DNA of 64,000 nt from DASQPR01 sp963797605 (GTDB lineage Bacteria; Actinomycetota; Actinomycetes; Mycobacteriales; Micromonosporaceae). The notes below the pieces were generated by a model that did no database searches, was not told the origin of the DNA, and saw only the letters and a list, made by a program, of their open reading frames with translations. Location: the NCBI GenBank assembly GCA_963797605.1, contig CAWCPX010000005.1, positions 496,001-560,000 of the forward strand, given 5' to 3'. Below are positions 44,055 through 52,835 of this stretch, piece by piece (position 1 is the first letter of the stretch; every line of letters starts with the position of its first letter). A program made the position numbers and the translations under genes.

Positions 44055-44993
44055 TCACGGGACGAGTGGCATGACCTCCGCGATCACGTCCAGGTGGTCG
44101 AGATCGGTCACGTCGAGCATCTGCAGGTAGACCCGGGTGGTGCCGATATCGGCGAAGGTCGCGAGTTTCTCGGCGATCTGGGCTGGCGTACCACACAGGC
44201 CATTCTGTTTCAGTTCTTCGACCGAGCGACCCAGCACCGCCGCGCGGCGCGCGATCTCGGCGTCGGTGCGTCCACAGCAGACGGCCTGAGCGACCGACAG
44301 CACCAACGGCGCCCGGCCGGACTCGGCCCGCCGCACCTGCGTGCTCGCCGCCGCCACCCGCAGGTATTGCTCGGCAACCACGTCGACGTGCGAGAACCCG
44401 ACGTTGAACTCGTCCGCGAAGCGCGCCGCGAGGTCCGGCGTGCGCTTGGGCCCGTGGCCGCCCACGATGATCGGCGGACCCGGCTGCTGCACGGGTTTCG
44501 GCAGCGCCGGTGAACCGGTCAGCGTGTAGTGCTTGCCGGCGAAGTCGAACCGCTCGCCGACCGGTGTGGCCCACAGGCCGGACACGATCTCGAGCTGTTC
44601 TTCGAGCCGGTCGAAGCGGGTGCCGAGCGACGGGAACGGAATGCCGTACGCGTGATGCTCCTGCTCGAACCAGCCTGCGCCGAGACCGAGTTCGACCCGG
44701 CCCTCGCTCATCGCGTCGACCTGCGCCACGGCGACCGCGAGCGGGCCGGGCAGGCGGAAGGTGGCCGAGTTGACGAGCGTGCCGAGCCGGATGCGGGAGG
44801 TGGAGACGGCCAGGCCGGCCAGCGTGATCCAGGCATCGGTCGGTCCGGGAAAGCCGTCGCCCGAGCCCATGTTCAGATAGTGGTCGGAGCGGAAGAACGC
44901 GTCGAACCCGCAGTCTTCGGCGCGGACGGCCAGTCGCTCAAGATCTGCGAACGTTGCGCCTTGTTGAGGTTCGGTGAACACGCGAAGCTGCAT
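44055..44993 (-). CDS. LLM-class (luciferase-like) F420-dependent oxidoreductase
   Basis: 312 residues of TIM-barrel LLM family: MQLRVFTEPQQGATFADLER, FDAFFRSDHYLNMG, RIRLGTLVNSATFRLPGPLA, ELGLGAGWFEQEHHAYGIPF, PPIIVGGHGPKRTPDLAARF and a final GTPAQIAEKLATFADIGTTR. Several of these are the F420-dependent subgroup pattern common in this phylum; whether F420 or FMN is used needs assay. The substrate is unknown. It is upstream of the PadR gene on the same strand and divergent from the GNAT gene. Confidence 0.88.
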   Translation of the reverse strand: MQLRVFTEPQQGATFADLERLAVRAEDCGFDAFFRSDHYLNMGSGDGFPGPTDAWITLAGLAVSTSRIRLGTLVNSATFRLPGPLAVAVAQVDAMSEGRVELGLGAGWFEQEHHAYGIPFPSLGTRFDRLEEQLEIVSGLWATPVGERFDFAGKHYTLTGSPALPKPVQQPGPPIIVGGHGPKRTPDLAARFADEFNVGFSHVDVVAEQYLRVAAASTQVRRAESGRAPLVLSVAQAVCCGRTDAEIARRAAVLGRSVEELKQNGLCGTPAQIAEKLATFADIGTTRVYLQMLDVTDLDHLDVIAEVMPLVP

Positions 44994-45025
44994 ACACCGA
45001 CTTTAGAATGATCAGGAGGCGACCG

Positions 45026-45568
45026 ATGGACGACCCCTCGATCACGAGGCAGGCCCGCGCCCGACCGGAAGGCATCACGGTGCGCGCGGCGGAGCGAGCG
45101 GATCAACCGTTCATCGAGCGGATCTTGATCGAATCGTGGGGCGAATTGCGGGCCGTGGCGAACGGCCGTGTCTACGAGCTGATGACCTTCCCGGCGATGG
45201 TCGCCGTGTCGGCCGCTGACGTCATCGTCGGCGTGGCCACGTTCGAGATCGTCGGCGACGAGGTCGAGGTCGTCTCCATCGACGCGACCACGCCCGGTCA
45301 CGGCATCGGCACCGCGCTCCTCGACGCGGTCGCCTCCCTCGGTGTCGCGAACGGCCTGCGCACGCTGTGGCTCATCACGACCAACGACAACATCGACGCG
45401 CTGCGCTTCTATCAGCGGCGTGGCCTGCGCATCCTCGGCGTGCGGCCGGGCGCGGTCAGCGCCTCGCGCAGGCTGAAACCCGCGATCCCCCGCGTCGGCG
45501 CCTACGGCATTCCGATCCGCGACGAGATCGTGCTCGGCCGCTCCCTCCCGTCGGGCGCCGAGCTGTGA
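45026..45568 (+). CDS. GNAT-family N-acetyltransferase
   Basis: 180 residues with a single acetyltransferase fold: ITVRAAERADQPFIERILIE, EVVSIDATTPGHGIGTALLD (the acetyl-CoA pyrophosphate loop as GHGIGT) and LITTNDNIDALRFYQRRGLR. The substrate is not predictable. ATG 45026 has AGGAGG 7 bases upstream, stronger than ATG 45008. The SAM hydrolase gene follows after 55 bases. Confidence 0.88.
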   Translation: MDDPSITRQARARPEGITVRAAERADQPFIERILIESWGELRAVANGRVYELMTFPAMVAVSAADVIVGVATFEIVGDEVEVVSIDATTPGHGIGTALLDAVASLGVANGLRTLWLITTNDNIDALRFYQRRGLRILGVRPGAVSASRRLKPAIPRVGAYGIPIRDEIVLGRSLPSGAEL

Positions 45569-45623
45569 TGCCGGGCGGCCCGATCCCTGGCTTCACAGGC
45601 GTTTCGCGCGCTAGCGTCACAGC

Positions 45624-46418
45624 ATGACGGCGGGCTATGGGTGGATCAGCCTCACGACCGATTTCGGCTCAGCCGACGGGTTCGTGGCGATGCTGCACGG
45701 CGTCATCGGCCGCCACGCGCCCGACGTGCGGGTCATCGACGTCACCCACGATGTGCACCCGGGCGACCTCGGCCGCGCGTCTGCCGTGCTCGCCCAGGTG
45801 GTGCCGCACACGCCGCCGGCCGTCCACGTCGCCATCGTCGACCCCGGCGTGGGCACTCGCAGGCGCGGCGTGGCCATCCGCACTGACGGCGGCATCCTGG
45901 TCGGACCCGACAACGGCCTGCTGGTGCCCGCGTCCGAAGCCCTCGGTGGCGCGCTCGACGCGGTCGAACTGACCAATGTCGACTGGCACGCCGACGTCGT
46001 CTCGCCGACGTTCCACGGGCGCGACATCTTCGCCCCGGTGGCCGCCAGGTTCGCGCGAGGCGCGGCGTTCGGGGAGGCAGGAGCGACAATCGAGATCGCT
46101 TCACTGGTACGTCTTCCCGCGCCCGTCATCCGCGTCAGCGACGGCGTCGTCGAGGCGGAAGTGCTGACGATCGATCGCTTCGGCAACGTGCAGCTCGCGG
46201 TCGCCGCCGACGAAGGGCTCGCGGCGCTCGGTGGTGGTCCGGTGCTGGTCGGCGGGCATCACGCGGTCTGCCGCACCACGTTCGGTGAGGTGACCAGCGG
46301 TTCGATGATCGTTTTCGGAGACTCGGCCGACCGGCTCGCGATCGCCGTCAACAATGGGCTCGCGGTCGTGGAGTTGGGCGTCGAGCCGGGCGATCTGGTG
46401 CGCCTCCATCGGCTGTGA
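45624..46418 (+). CDS. S-adenosyl-L-methionine hydrolase (adenosine-forming), DUF62 family
   Basis: 264 residues. The family hallmark motifs are seen: SLTTDFGSADGFVAMLHGVI, IVDPGVGTRRRGVAIRT, GGILVGPDNGLLVPA, SPTFHGRDIFAPVAARFARG and VLTIDRFGNVQLAV. The Asp-Arg-His set that activates water in SAM hydroxide adenosyltransferases (in VDPGVGTRRRG and FHGRD) is present, and halogenase-specific insertions are not evident, so hydrolysis of SAM to adenosine and methionine is the best guess. Confidence 0.9.
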   Translation: MTAGYGWISLTTDFGSADGFVAMLHGVIGRHAPDVRVIDVTHDVHPGDLGRASAVLAQVVPHTPPAVHVAIVDPGVGTRRRGVAIRTDGGILVGPDNGLLVPASEALGGALDAVELTNVDWHADVVSPTFHGRDIFAPVAARFARGAAFGEAGATIEIASLVRLPAPVIRVSDGVVEAEVLTIDRFGNVQLAVAADEGLAALGGGPVLVGGHHAVCRTTFGEVTSGSMIVFGDSADRLAIAVNNGLAVVELGVEPGDLVRLHRL

Positions 46419-46462
46419 CCATGCCGTGGCATCAGCCCGCCGGTCCGGGGAGGTGATCCCGC

Positions 46463-47290
46463 ATGCCCGAGGGTGACACCGTACGCAACACCGCCGACGC
46501 GCTGACCAGGGCGCTCGCCGCACAGGTGATCGAACGCTCCGATTTCCGGGTGCCCGCGCTCGCGACCGTCAACCTGAGCGGCTGGCGCATCATCGAGTGC
46601 GTCAGCCGGGGCAAGCATCTGCTGCTGCGACTGGTCAGCGAGACCGGCACCACCCGTACGCTGCACTCGCACCTGCGCATGGACGGCACGTGGCGCACCT
46701 TCAAACCCGGCGAACGCTGGCACGGCCGGCCCGCTCACACGATCCGCGTCGTGCTCACCACCGCCTCGACGGTCGCGGTCGGCTACCACCTGCACGAGCT
46801 GAGGCTGCTGCCGACGTCCGAGGAGCCGGCGCTGCTGGCGCATCTCGGACCGGACCTCCTCGGTTCCGACTGGGACGCCGACGCGGCCGTCCGCCGGATC
46901 AGCGCGAAGCCGGGCCGGGAGATCGCCGACGCCCTCCTCGATCAGCGGAACCTGGCCGGGATCGGCAACCTCTACAAGTCGGAGGCGCTGTTCCTGCGGG
47001 GCGTCTGGCCATGGCAACGCGTCGCCGAGGTCACCGAGCTGGAATCCCTCGTGACGCTCTCCCAGCAGCTCGTGGCGTCGAACGTCGGCCGGTGGACGCA
47101 GTCGACGACGGGTTCGGTCCGGCGCGGCGAGGAGAATTGGGTCTATGGGCGCCCGGGCCGACCCTGCCGGCGCTGTGGCACCCTGATCGAACGCAAACTG
47201 CAGGGCGACGACGATCGCGTGACGTTCTGGTGCCCGTCCTGCCAGCCCGCGAGACCGACGAACGAGGACGGTCCGCGGACGTCTAGCTGA
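46463..47290 (+). CDS. nei: Endonuclease VIII-type DNA glycosylase
   Basis: 275 residues. The catalytic N-terminus is MPEGDT (Pro2 Schiff-base nucleophile, Glu3), followed by SRGKHLLLRL with the conserved lysine, LHSHLRMDGTWR, the helix-two-turns-helix DALLDQRNLAGIGNLYKSEA and a C-terminal zinc finger CRRCG...FWCPSC. It removes oxidised pyrimidines and cleaves at the abasic site. GGAGGTGATC, a complete anti-Shine-Dalgarno match, precedes the ATG. It converges on pspM with an 8-base overlap of the gene ends. Confidence 0.94.
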   Translation: MPEGDTVRNTADALTRALAAQVIERSDFRVPALATVNLSGWRIIECVSRGKHLLLRLVSETGTTRTLHSHLRMDGTWRTFKPGERWHGRPAHTIRVVLTTASTVAVGYHLHELRLLPTSEEPALLAHLGPDLLGSDWDADAAVRRISAKPGREIADALLDQRNLAGIGNLYKSEALFLRGVWPWQRVAEVTELESLVTLSQQLVASNVGRWTQSTTGSVRRGEENWVYGRPGRPCRRCGTLIERKLQGDDDRVTFWCPSCQPARPTNEDGPRTSS

Positions 47291-48059
47291 ACGCTGACGG
47301 GTTGCTCGTACGCAGATCCGACAGGCCCGCCGCCACCCCGCGAAGCCGATCGCTGGCCTCGATCAGGCGGTCGATCGCCACCGGTTGCCCCACCCGGCCG
47401 TCTTCGACGACATAACTCGCCGCCGCCGCGACCAGGCCCTCATAGGCGCCGACGCCCACGGTCAGATGTTCGAGCAACTCGGTGTGCGCGACGACCAGTT
47501 GATCGGCACCGGCCTCCGCGCCGGGCATGTTCAGCGCCCGCTCGACGCTCGCGACGCGCTCGGCCATGTCACGAAGTGCCGTCTCGGCGGCGCGGGCCTC
47601 ACGCATCACGTCGGCACCCGGGCCGGTGAGGCGGCTCGCCAGACCCGCCAGCGCCTTGGACGCGCGGTCGAGCCGGGCGCCCACCGGAGCCACCTTGGAG
47701 CCACGCAGGCGCGACAGATGGGCCACCCGGTGCATCTCGTTGAGCGCGGTGCGACCGATCGGCAGCCGCCCGATCACGGACTCGATCCGCATCTGCGTCT
47801 GGGCGGCCTGCTCGGCCGGGTCGAGGGCCGGCGGCGCACCCTCGCGCATCATCTCGCGGACGTCGTTCCACCGCCACCAGGTCAGCGCCGCCGCTCCGCC
47901 CGCCCCGGCGCACCAGAAGGCGTCGGGCAGGCCGACGCCGCTGTAAGGAAGCAGCACGATCGTCGCGCCGGTCAGCATGCCGGCCGTGACCGACCAACGA
48001 CGCGCGGACCGGCGCAGCCGGCGCAGCCGCGCGAAGTATTTCGCCCGAGGATCCGCCAT
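47283..48059 (-). CDS. pspM: Phage-shock envelope-stress protein PspM
   Basis: 258 residues. A basic N-terminus (YFARLRRLRRSARRW), two closely spaced membrane helices (SVTAGMLTGATIVLLPYSGV and LPDAFWCAGAGGAAALTWW), then a long helical C-terminal domain. Gene position directly after pspA and clgR matches the mycobacterial clgR-pspA-Rv2743c (PspM) operon, where it recruits PspA to the membrane. GGGAGGGG precedes the ATG. A 193-base gap with a hairpin separates it from pspA. Confidence 0.85.
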   Translation of the reverse strand: MADPRAKYFARLRRLRRSARRWSVTAGMLTGATIVLLPYSGVGLPDAFWCAGAGGAAALTWWRWNDVREMMREGAPPALDPAEQAAQTQMRIESVIGRLPIGRTALNEMHRVAHLSRLRGSKVAPVGARLDRASKALAGLASRLTGPGADVMREARAAETALRDMAERVASVERALNMPGAEAGADQLVVAHTELLEHLTVGVGAYEGLVAAAASYVVEDGRVGQPVAIDRLIEASDRLRGVAAGLSDLRTSNPSAFS

Positions 48060-48076
48060 GCCACACCCCTCCCGTC

Positions 48077-48122
48077 AGAACGCGTCAGCCGCCGGCATTC
48101 AAGAACGCGTCAGCTGCCGGCA
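48077..48122. repeat. Tandem 21-base repeat before pspM
   Basis: AGAACGCGTCAGCCGCCGGCA (48077-48097) is repeated with one change at 48102-48122, period 25. Its role is unknown. Confidence 0.75.
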
Positions 48123-48182
48123 CGAAATGCATCAGAACTCTGTGCACGAGAACCTCTGGCGTCTCGCACCAGAAAACGCAAC

Positions 48183-48236
48183 GATCCAGGTGCCCTCGTG
48201 GTCGCCGCCTGGGCGGGACGCACTGACACCTGGATC
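48183..48236 (-). terminator. Possible attenuator hairpin between pspA and pspM
   Basis: GATCCAGGTG (48183-48192) and CACCTGGATC (48227-48236) form a perfect 10-pair stem around 34 bases, 17 bases after the pspA stop. It could end most transcripts there and lower pspM relative to pspA. Confidence 0.5.
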
Positions 48237-48252
48237 ATCATCGTCAAACTCG

Positions 48253-49107
48253 CTAGCTGGCGGCGGACGAATCGCTGGATTTGTCTTTCGACAAACTGGC
48301 TCGGATCTCGTCGAGGCGGGCCACGCTCGCGTCACCGTCGGAGTTGCCGCCGATCGCGGGCTTGGACGGCGACGCGGCCAACTGGCCACCCGCCATGCTC
48401 GCGCGGATCTGGTCGAGACGGGACGAGCCGGCCATATCGAGCGTCGACTTCTGCACCTCGAGCATGCGGCCCTCGACCGAGTTGGACGCCAGCTCGGCGC
48501 GGCCCATCGCGTTCGCGTAGCGGCGCTCGATCTTCTCGCGCACCTCGTCGAGCGACGGCGTGTTGCCCGGGGCGGCCAGCTCGCTCATGCCTTCGAGCGA
48601 CCTCGCAACGGTCTCCTGCATCTTCGCCTGCTCGAGCTGGCTGAGCAGCTTGGTGCGCTCACCGAGCTTCTGCTGCAGCACGAGCGCGTTGTTTTCGACA
48701 GCCTTCTTCGCCTGCCCAGCGGCCGAGAGCGCCTGATCGTGCAGCGTCTTCAGATCTTCCATCGACTGCTCGCCGGAGACGAGCTGGGTGGCGAAGGTCT
48801 GCGCCGCGCTCTCGTATTGCGTGGCCTTCTCCTCGTCGCCGTCGGCGCGGGACTTGTCGGCGAGCGTGAGCGCCTGACGGGCCGATGACTGCAGCTTCTC
48901 GACCTCGGACATCTGGCGGGAAAGCTTCATCTCCAGCTGACGCTGGTTGCCGATCACGGCCGCCGCCTGCTGGACGAGGGCCTGGTGCTGACGCTGCGCA
49001 TCTTCGATCGCCTGCTGGATCTGCACCTTCGGATCGGCGTATTCGTCGATCTTGGCGCCGAACAGCGCCATCAGGTATCTCCAGCCCTTGACGAACGGGT
49101 TCGCCAT
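48253..49107 (-). CDS. pspA: PspA/IM30 family membrane-stress protein
   Basis: 284 residues, nearly all coiled coil after an amphipathic N-terminal helix (MANPFVKGWRYLMALFGAKI). Blocks DEYADPKVQIQQAIEDAQRQ, QLVSGEQSMEDLKTLHDQAL and ARSLEGMSELAAPGNTPSLD fit the actinobacterial PspA family. It polymerises on damaged membranes. The C-terminal 50 residues are Ser/Asp-rich. GAGAGAGGA precedes the ATG. It follows clgR by 154 bases and is probably activated by ClgR. Confidence 0.94.
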   Translation of the reverse strand: MANPFVKGWRYLMALFGAKIDEYADPKVQIQQAIEDAQRQHQALVQQAAAVIGNQRQLEMKLSRQMSEVEKLQSSARQALTLADKSRADGDEEKATQYESAAQTFATQLVSGEQSMEDLKTLHDQALSAAGQAKKAVENNALVLQQKLGERTKLLSQLEQAKMQETVARSLEGMSELAAPGNTPSLDEVREKIERRYANAMGRAELASNSVEGRMLEVQKSTLDMAGSSRLDQIRASMAGGQLAASPSKPAIGGNSDGDASVARLDEIRASLSKDKSSDSSAAS

Positions 49108-49261
49108 ATCTGCGGTCCTCTCTCAGCCGTATTCACATGTGCGCGTGAGTCGCAATGCGTGCATGGTGACACCGCATCGCGGCACACTCACCCATTATCG
49201 TCTCAGGCTCACGCGAGCACGTCACGCCCGATCGACCAGACAATCACACCGATCGTGAAGA

Positions 49262-49795
49262 TCAGTGCGAAAGTGCTACCTCACGGCCGCGTTTCGTCGA
49301 CCGCGAGTTGCGCGCGGACCGCAGAGTGGCCTTGAGAGGCGTGGTCTGGAGGACGGAGACGGCGAGGTCGCCATCGACCGTGATCTTGCGGCTCGTGGTC
49401 GGCAGGACGATGCCCGCCGCGTTGGCCCGGAAGTCGGCGCCCTCGCCGACGGCGAGCGCACGGGTGGCGGCCTGCGGCGCACGGTCGGCCGACGGCGCGC
49501 GCGGGCCGGTCGCGGGCGCGGAGGCCTGGCGCGGTGCACCGGCCGGCACGAGATCGGTGCGCTCGACGGCCGCCACGGTGTGGCTCACCTCACGCAGCAA
49601 CTCGGACAGCTGGGCACCCAGGGCGTCGCAGATCGCCGCCAGCAGCTCACTCGAGGCCTCTTTCTGCCCCCGCTCGATCTCCGAGAGGTAACCAAGGCTC
49701 ACATTCGCCGCAGTCGACACTTCTCGCAACGTGCGGTGTTGGGACTGGCGACGCGCACGTAAGGCGTCGCCGATAACACGACGTAGCAGGATCAT
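49262..49795 (-). CDS. clgR: ClgR-type XRE-family stress regulator
   Basis: 177 residues. An N-terminal XRE helix-turn-helix (RRVIGDALRARRQSQHRTLR, VSLGYLSEIERGQKEASSEL) closely resembles ClgR, the activator of clp protease, lon and psp genes in actinobacteria. The C-terminal half is variable. Its position before pspA supports the assignment. ATG 49795 follows GAGGGGAGGGG; a longer frame reaches GTG 49828. I found no convincing CGC-N5-GCG ClgR site. Confidence 0.9.
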   Translation of the reverse strand: MILLRRVIGDALRARRQSQHRTLREVSTAANVSLGYLSEIERGQKEASSELLAAICDALGAQLSELLREVSHTVAAVERTDLVPAGAPRQASAPATGPRAPSADRAPQAATRALAVGEGADFRANAAGIVLPTTSRKITVDGDLAVSVLQTTPLKATLRSARNSRSTKRGREVALSH

Positions 49796-49979
49796 CGCGT
49801 CAACCCCTCCCCTCACTACATCGCTCACGCTTGTCCGCCACGCTACCCGGTCAAAGCACTTGCGGACAGCAGGGCCCGCCGCCGGTTAACCGCATAGTGG
49901 CGAGATCGTGACCAGACGAAGCGCCTTCTTGCCATGAAACAAACCGTTAGGCGGGATTAGTCCGTCGGTTGGCAACGAT

Positions 49980-50504
49980 TCAAGAACGGAACTCAGTCAA
50001 GATCCATTCAAAAACGCTCGCGACGGTACGCGTACGAATCGCGTGCCGGCTGAGCCCCGAGCCGAGGTGGAGCGCTCTGGTGCCCGATGCGCCGTCCGGC
50101 CCCGAAAGCCCGATAAAGACGGTGCCCACCGCGATGTCGTTTTGCCGGGTCGGACCGGCTACGCCCGTCGTGGACACGCCCCAGTCGGCGCCGCAGCGGA
50201 TCCGGGCGCCGGTGGCGAGCGCGGCGGCGACATCGGGGTCCACCGGGCCGCGCTCGGCGAGCAGGCCCGGGTTGACGCCCGCGAGCGACGCCTTCAGATC
50301 GGTCGCGTACACGACGAGGCCGCCACGGAACGCGGCACTCGCGCCCGGCACGTCCACGATCGTCGCGGCGAGCATCCCGCCGGTCAGCGATTCGGCCACC
50401 GCGAGCGTCTGACCGCGACGGGTGAGCGCCGCGATCAACTCGACCGCCGCCGGATCCGGTTCGAAGTCGTTCGCGAGGGCGTTCACGGCATCCGCCGCGC
50501 TCAC
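49980..50504 (-). CDS. cinA: CinA-type nicotinamide-nucleotide amidohydrolase domain protein
   Basis: 174 residues, the C-terminal PncC domain alone without the N-terminal MoaB-like domain: LAVAESLTGGMLAATIVDVP, FRGGLVVYATDLKASLAGV, ADWGVSTTGVAGPTRQNDI and GTVFIGLSGPDG. PncC deamidates nicotinamide mononucleotide in NAD recycling. In other bacteria cinA lies with recA; here it is in the pgsA-clgR stretch. GTG 50504 overlaps the pgsA stop by 4 bases (GTGA). Confidence 0.92.
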   Translation of the reverse strand: MSAADAVNALANDFEPDPAAVELIAALTRRGQTLAVAESLTGGMLAATIVDVPGASAAFRGGLVVYATDLKASLAGVNPGLLAERGPVDPDVAAALATGARIRCGADWGVSTTGVAGPTRQNDIAVGTVFIGLSGPDGASGTRALHLGSGLSRHAIRTRTVASVFEWILTEFRS

Positions 50505-51205
50505 AGGACCGGCGAACGCCGCAGCCGCAGCGCCCTCGCCACGTAATCGGCGCCGGTGACGACCGTCACGACCAGGGCCGCCCCCATCAGCCACGGGCCG
50601 ATGTCCGACAGCGGCGGGTTGAAGGGCAGCAGGTACCACACGATCGCCAGCGTCTGTAGCGCCGTCTTGATCTTGCCACCGCGACTCGCCGCGATCACGC
50701 CCCGCCGGATCACCCAGAACCGCAGCACCGTGACGCCGAACTCGCGCCCGAGAATCACGATCGTGACCCACCACGGCAGCACGCCGTACGCCGACAGCAG
50801 CACGAACGCCGTCCCGGTGAGCGCCTTGTCCGCGATCGGATCGGCGATCTTGCCGAACGACGTGACCATGTCCCAGGTGCGGGCGATCCAGCCGTCGACG
50901 AGGTCGGTCACGGCGGCGACGAAGAACGTGACGCAGGCGGCGATCCGCAGCGTCGGGTTCGTCATCCCGGACGCGACGGTCAGGAGCACGAACACCGGCA
51001 CCATCACCAGGCGCAGCGCCGTCAGCGCGTTGGCCGGGTTGGCGATCGGCACCGGACCCAGCCGGCGGCGAGGCTCCTCCGGCCCGGCCGGGCTTGCGCC
51101 CGCCGGGGTCGCGCTCATCGGGCCGGCATTCGCCGGGCCGGCCGCGGCGACCAACCCGCCCTCGGAGGATTGCTCCGGGCCGTCAGAGACCACGAGGGGC
51201 TCCAT
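50501..51205 (-). CDS. pgsA: CDP-diacylglycerol-glycerol-3-phosphate 3-phosphatidyltransferase
   Basis: 234 residues. The CDP-alcohol phosphotransferase motif D-G-x2-A-R-x8-G-x3-D-x3-D is complete in DGWIARTWDMVTSFGKIADP-IAD. About six membrane helices follow a roughly 50-residue Pro/Ala-rich cytoplasmic extension. It makes phosphatidylglycerophosphate. A TAATG overlap with the rimO stop and a GTGA overlap with cinA indicate a tightly coupled operon. Confidence 0.94.
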   Translation of the reverse strand: MEPLVVSDGPEQSSEGGLVAAAGPANAGPMSATPAGASPAGPEEPRRRLGPVPIANPANALTALRLVMVPVFVLLTVASGMTNPTLRIAACVTFFVAAVTDLVDGWIARTWDMVTSFGKIADPIADKALTGTAFVLLSAYGVLPWWVTIVILGREFGVTVLRFWVIRRGVIAASRGGKIKTALQTLAIVWYLLPFNPPLSDIGPWLMGAALVVTVVTGADYVARALRLRRSPVL

Positions 51206-52740
51206 TACCGCGAAGCCGCCACGCGGGCGCCCGAGCCGGCGGCACCGCCCACACCTGCGAGAACTGAACCCATACCCACCATGGTAGCTGCGGAGATCAT
51301 CTTGACCGGCTCGGCGACCAGATCCACCCCGGACGCGCTCAGGACGCGCGCCTCGACGAGATCACCTGGTCGCAGTGCGGCGAGATCGGCCTCGCCACCG
51401 ACGAGGGTCGTCGAGCCGTCGACCTCGGGAGCCTGGTGCGCGCCACGGCCCTCGACACCGTCGGCGGACACCGAGTCGACCAGCACCTCGACCGTCGTGC
51501 CGATCCGGTCCTCGGCCCGCTGGCTGCACAGCTCTTCGGCGAGTGCGGCCAGCCGGTTGTAGCGCCGGGTGATCGTGGCGGCGCGAACCTTGCCCGGCAA
51601 CCCGGCGGCCTCGGTGCCGTCCTCGTCGCTGTAGTCGAAGACGCCGATCGCGTCCAGCCGGGCGTCGGTCAGGAAGCGTTCCAGCTCGTCGTACTCGGCC
51701 GCCGTCTCGCCCGGGAACCCGACGATGAAGTTGCTGCGGGCACCGGCCTGCGGCGCCAGCTCCCGAGCGGAGGCGAGCAGCTCCCAGAACCGCTCGGTCG
51801 ACCCGAATCGGCGCATCCGGCGCAGCACCGACTCGGACGAGTGCTGGAAGGAGAGGTCGAAGTAGGGCGCGACGCCGGGCGTCGTGGCGATCGTCTCGAC
51901 GAGGCCGGGGCGCGTCTCAGCCGGCTGGAGGTAGGAGACGCGTACGCGGACGATGCCGGCGATCGTGGCCAGCTGTGGCAGCAGCTTCTCCAGCAGTCGC
52001 GGGTCGCCGAGATCCTTGCCGTAGGACGTGGAGTTCTCGCTGACCAGCACGAGTTCGCGGACGCCGTCCCGGGCCAGCCACTCGGCCTCGGCGAGCAACT
52101 CCTCGGGCGTACGCGAGACGAAAGCGCCCCGGAACGACGGGATCGCGCAGAACGAGCACCGGCGGTCGCAGCCGCTCGCGAGTTTGAGCGACGCGACCGG
52201 GCCCTTCGTCAGCCGCTGCCGCAGGATGCCGCGCAGATGGGCCGGCGTGGCATCGTCGACGATCATCTGCGCGTGCCCGGGCACCGACAGCGTGCTGGCG
52301 CGGCGATCGACCGGCGTCAGCGGCAACATCGTGCGCCGGTCGCGAGGCACGTGCGACTCGACCGTCTCACCGGCCACGATCGCGGCGAGGCGGGCAGCGA
52401 TGTCGGGATAGTGGTCGAAGCCGAGCACGGCGGCCGCCTCGGGCAGGCTGTCGGCCAGCTCACGGCCGTAACGCTCGGCCATGCAGCCGGTCGCGACGAC
52501 CTTGGCGCCGGTGTCGGCGGCGGCGAGCAGCGTCTCGATCGAGTCCTGCTTGGCCTTTTCGACGAAACCACAGGTGTTGACCAGCACCACGTCGGCGTCG
52601 GAACCGTCGGTCGTGACGCTCCAGCCGTCGGCGGAGAGGCGGGCCGCCAGCTCCTCCGAATCGACCTCGTTGCGCGCGCAGCCGAGCGTCAGGAGCGCGA
52701 CACGGCGCGCCGGGGTCACCGGAGAAGATGGATTGGCCAC
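51205..52740 (-). CDS. rimO: Ribosomal protein S12 methylthiotransferase RimO
   Basis: 511 residues, frame intact. N-terminal UPF0004 cysteines in LLTLGCARNEVDSEELAARL, VLVNTCGFVEKAK and VATGCMAERYG; radical SAM triad in LASGCDRRCSFCAIPSFRG; C-terminal TRAM domain. The EKAKQDS continuation separates RimO from MiaB. It adds a methylthio group to Asp of S12. GTG 52740 was chosen as the first start next to conserved sequence; the frame is open further upstream but unconserved. It heads the rimO-pgsA-cinA run, after ftsK. Confidence 0.94.
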   Translation of the reverse strand: MANPSSPVTPARRVALLTLGCARNEVDSEELAARLSADGWSVTTDGSDADVVLVNTCGFVEKAKQDSIETLLAAADTGAKVVATGCMAERYGRELADSLPEAAAVLGFDHYPDIAARLAAIVAGETVESHVPRDRRTMLPLTPVDRRASTLSVPGHAQMIVDDATPAHLRGILRQRLTKGPVASLKLASGCDRRCSFCAIPSFRGAFVSRTPEELLAEAEWLARDGVRELVLVSENSTSYGKDLGDPRLLEKLLPQLATIAGIVRVRVSYLQPAETRPGLVETIATTPGVAPYFDLSFQHSSESVLRRMRRFGSTERFWELLASARELAPQAGARSNFIVGFPGETAAEYDELERFLTDARLDAIGVFDYSDEDGTEAAGLPGKVRAATITRRYNRLAALAEELCSQRAEDRIGTTVEVLVDSVSADGVEGRGAHQAPEVDGSTTLVGGEADLAALRPGDLVEARVLSASGVDLVAEPVKMISAATMVGMGSVLAGVGGAAGSGARVAASR

Positions 52741-52835
52741 CCATAGAGGGTACCCAGGGTCGCGACCATTCCCCGACGCGCACAGCCCCAGCCGGTGGAC
52801 GTCACACTGCGTCATGTGTCGGCGCGGCGCGGACA

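Noticed and set aside
49830..49980. CCGCATAGTGGCG before clgR as a ClgR binding site
   Set aside because: Spacing between CGC and GCG is six rather than five bases and flanks do not fit the reported motif.
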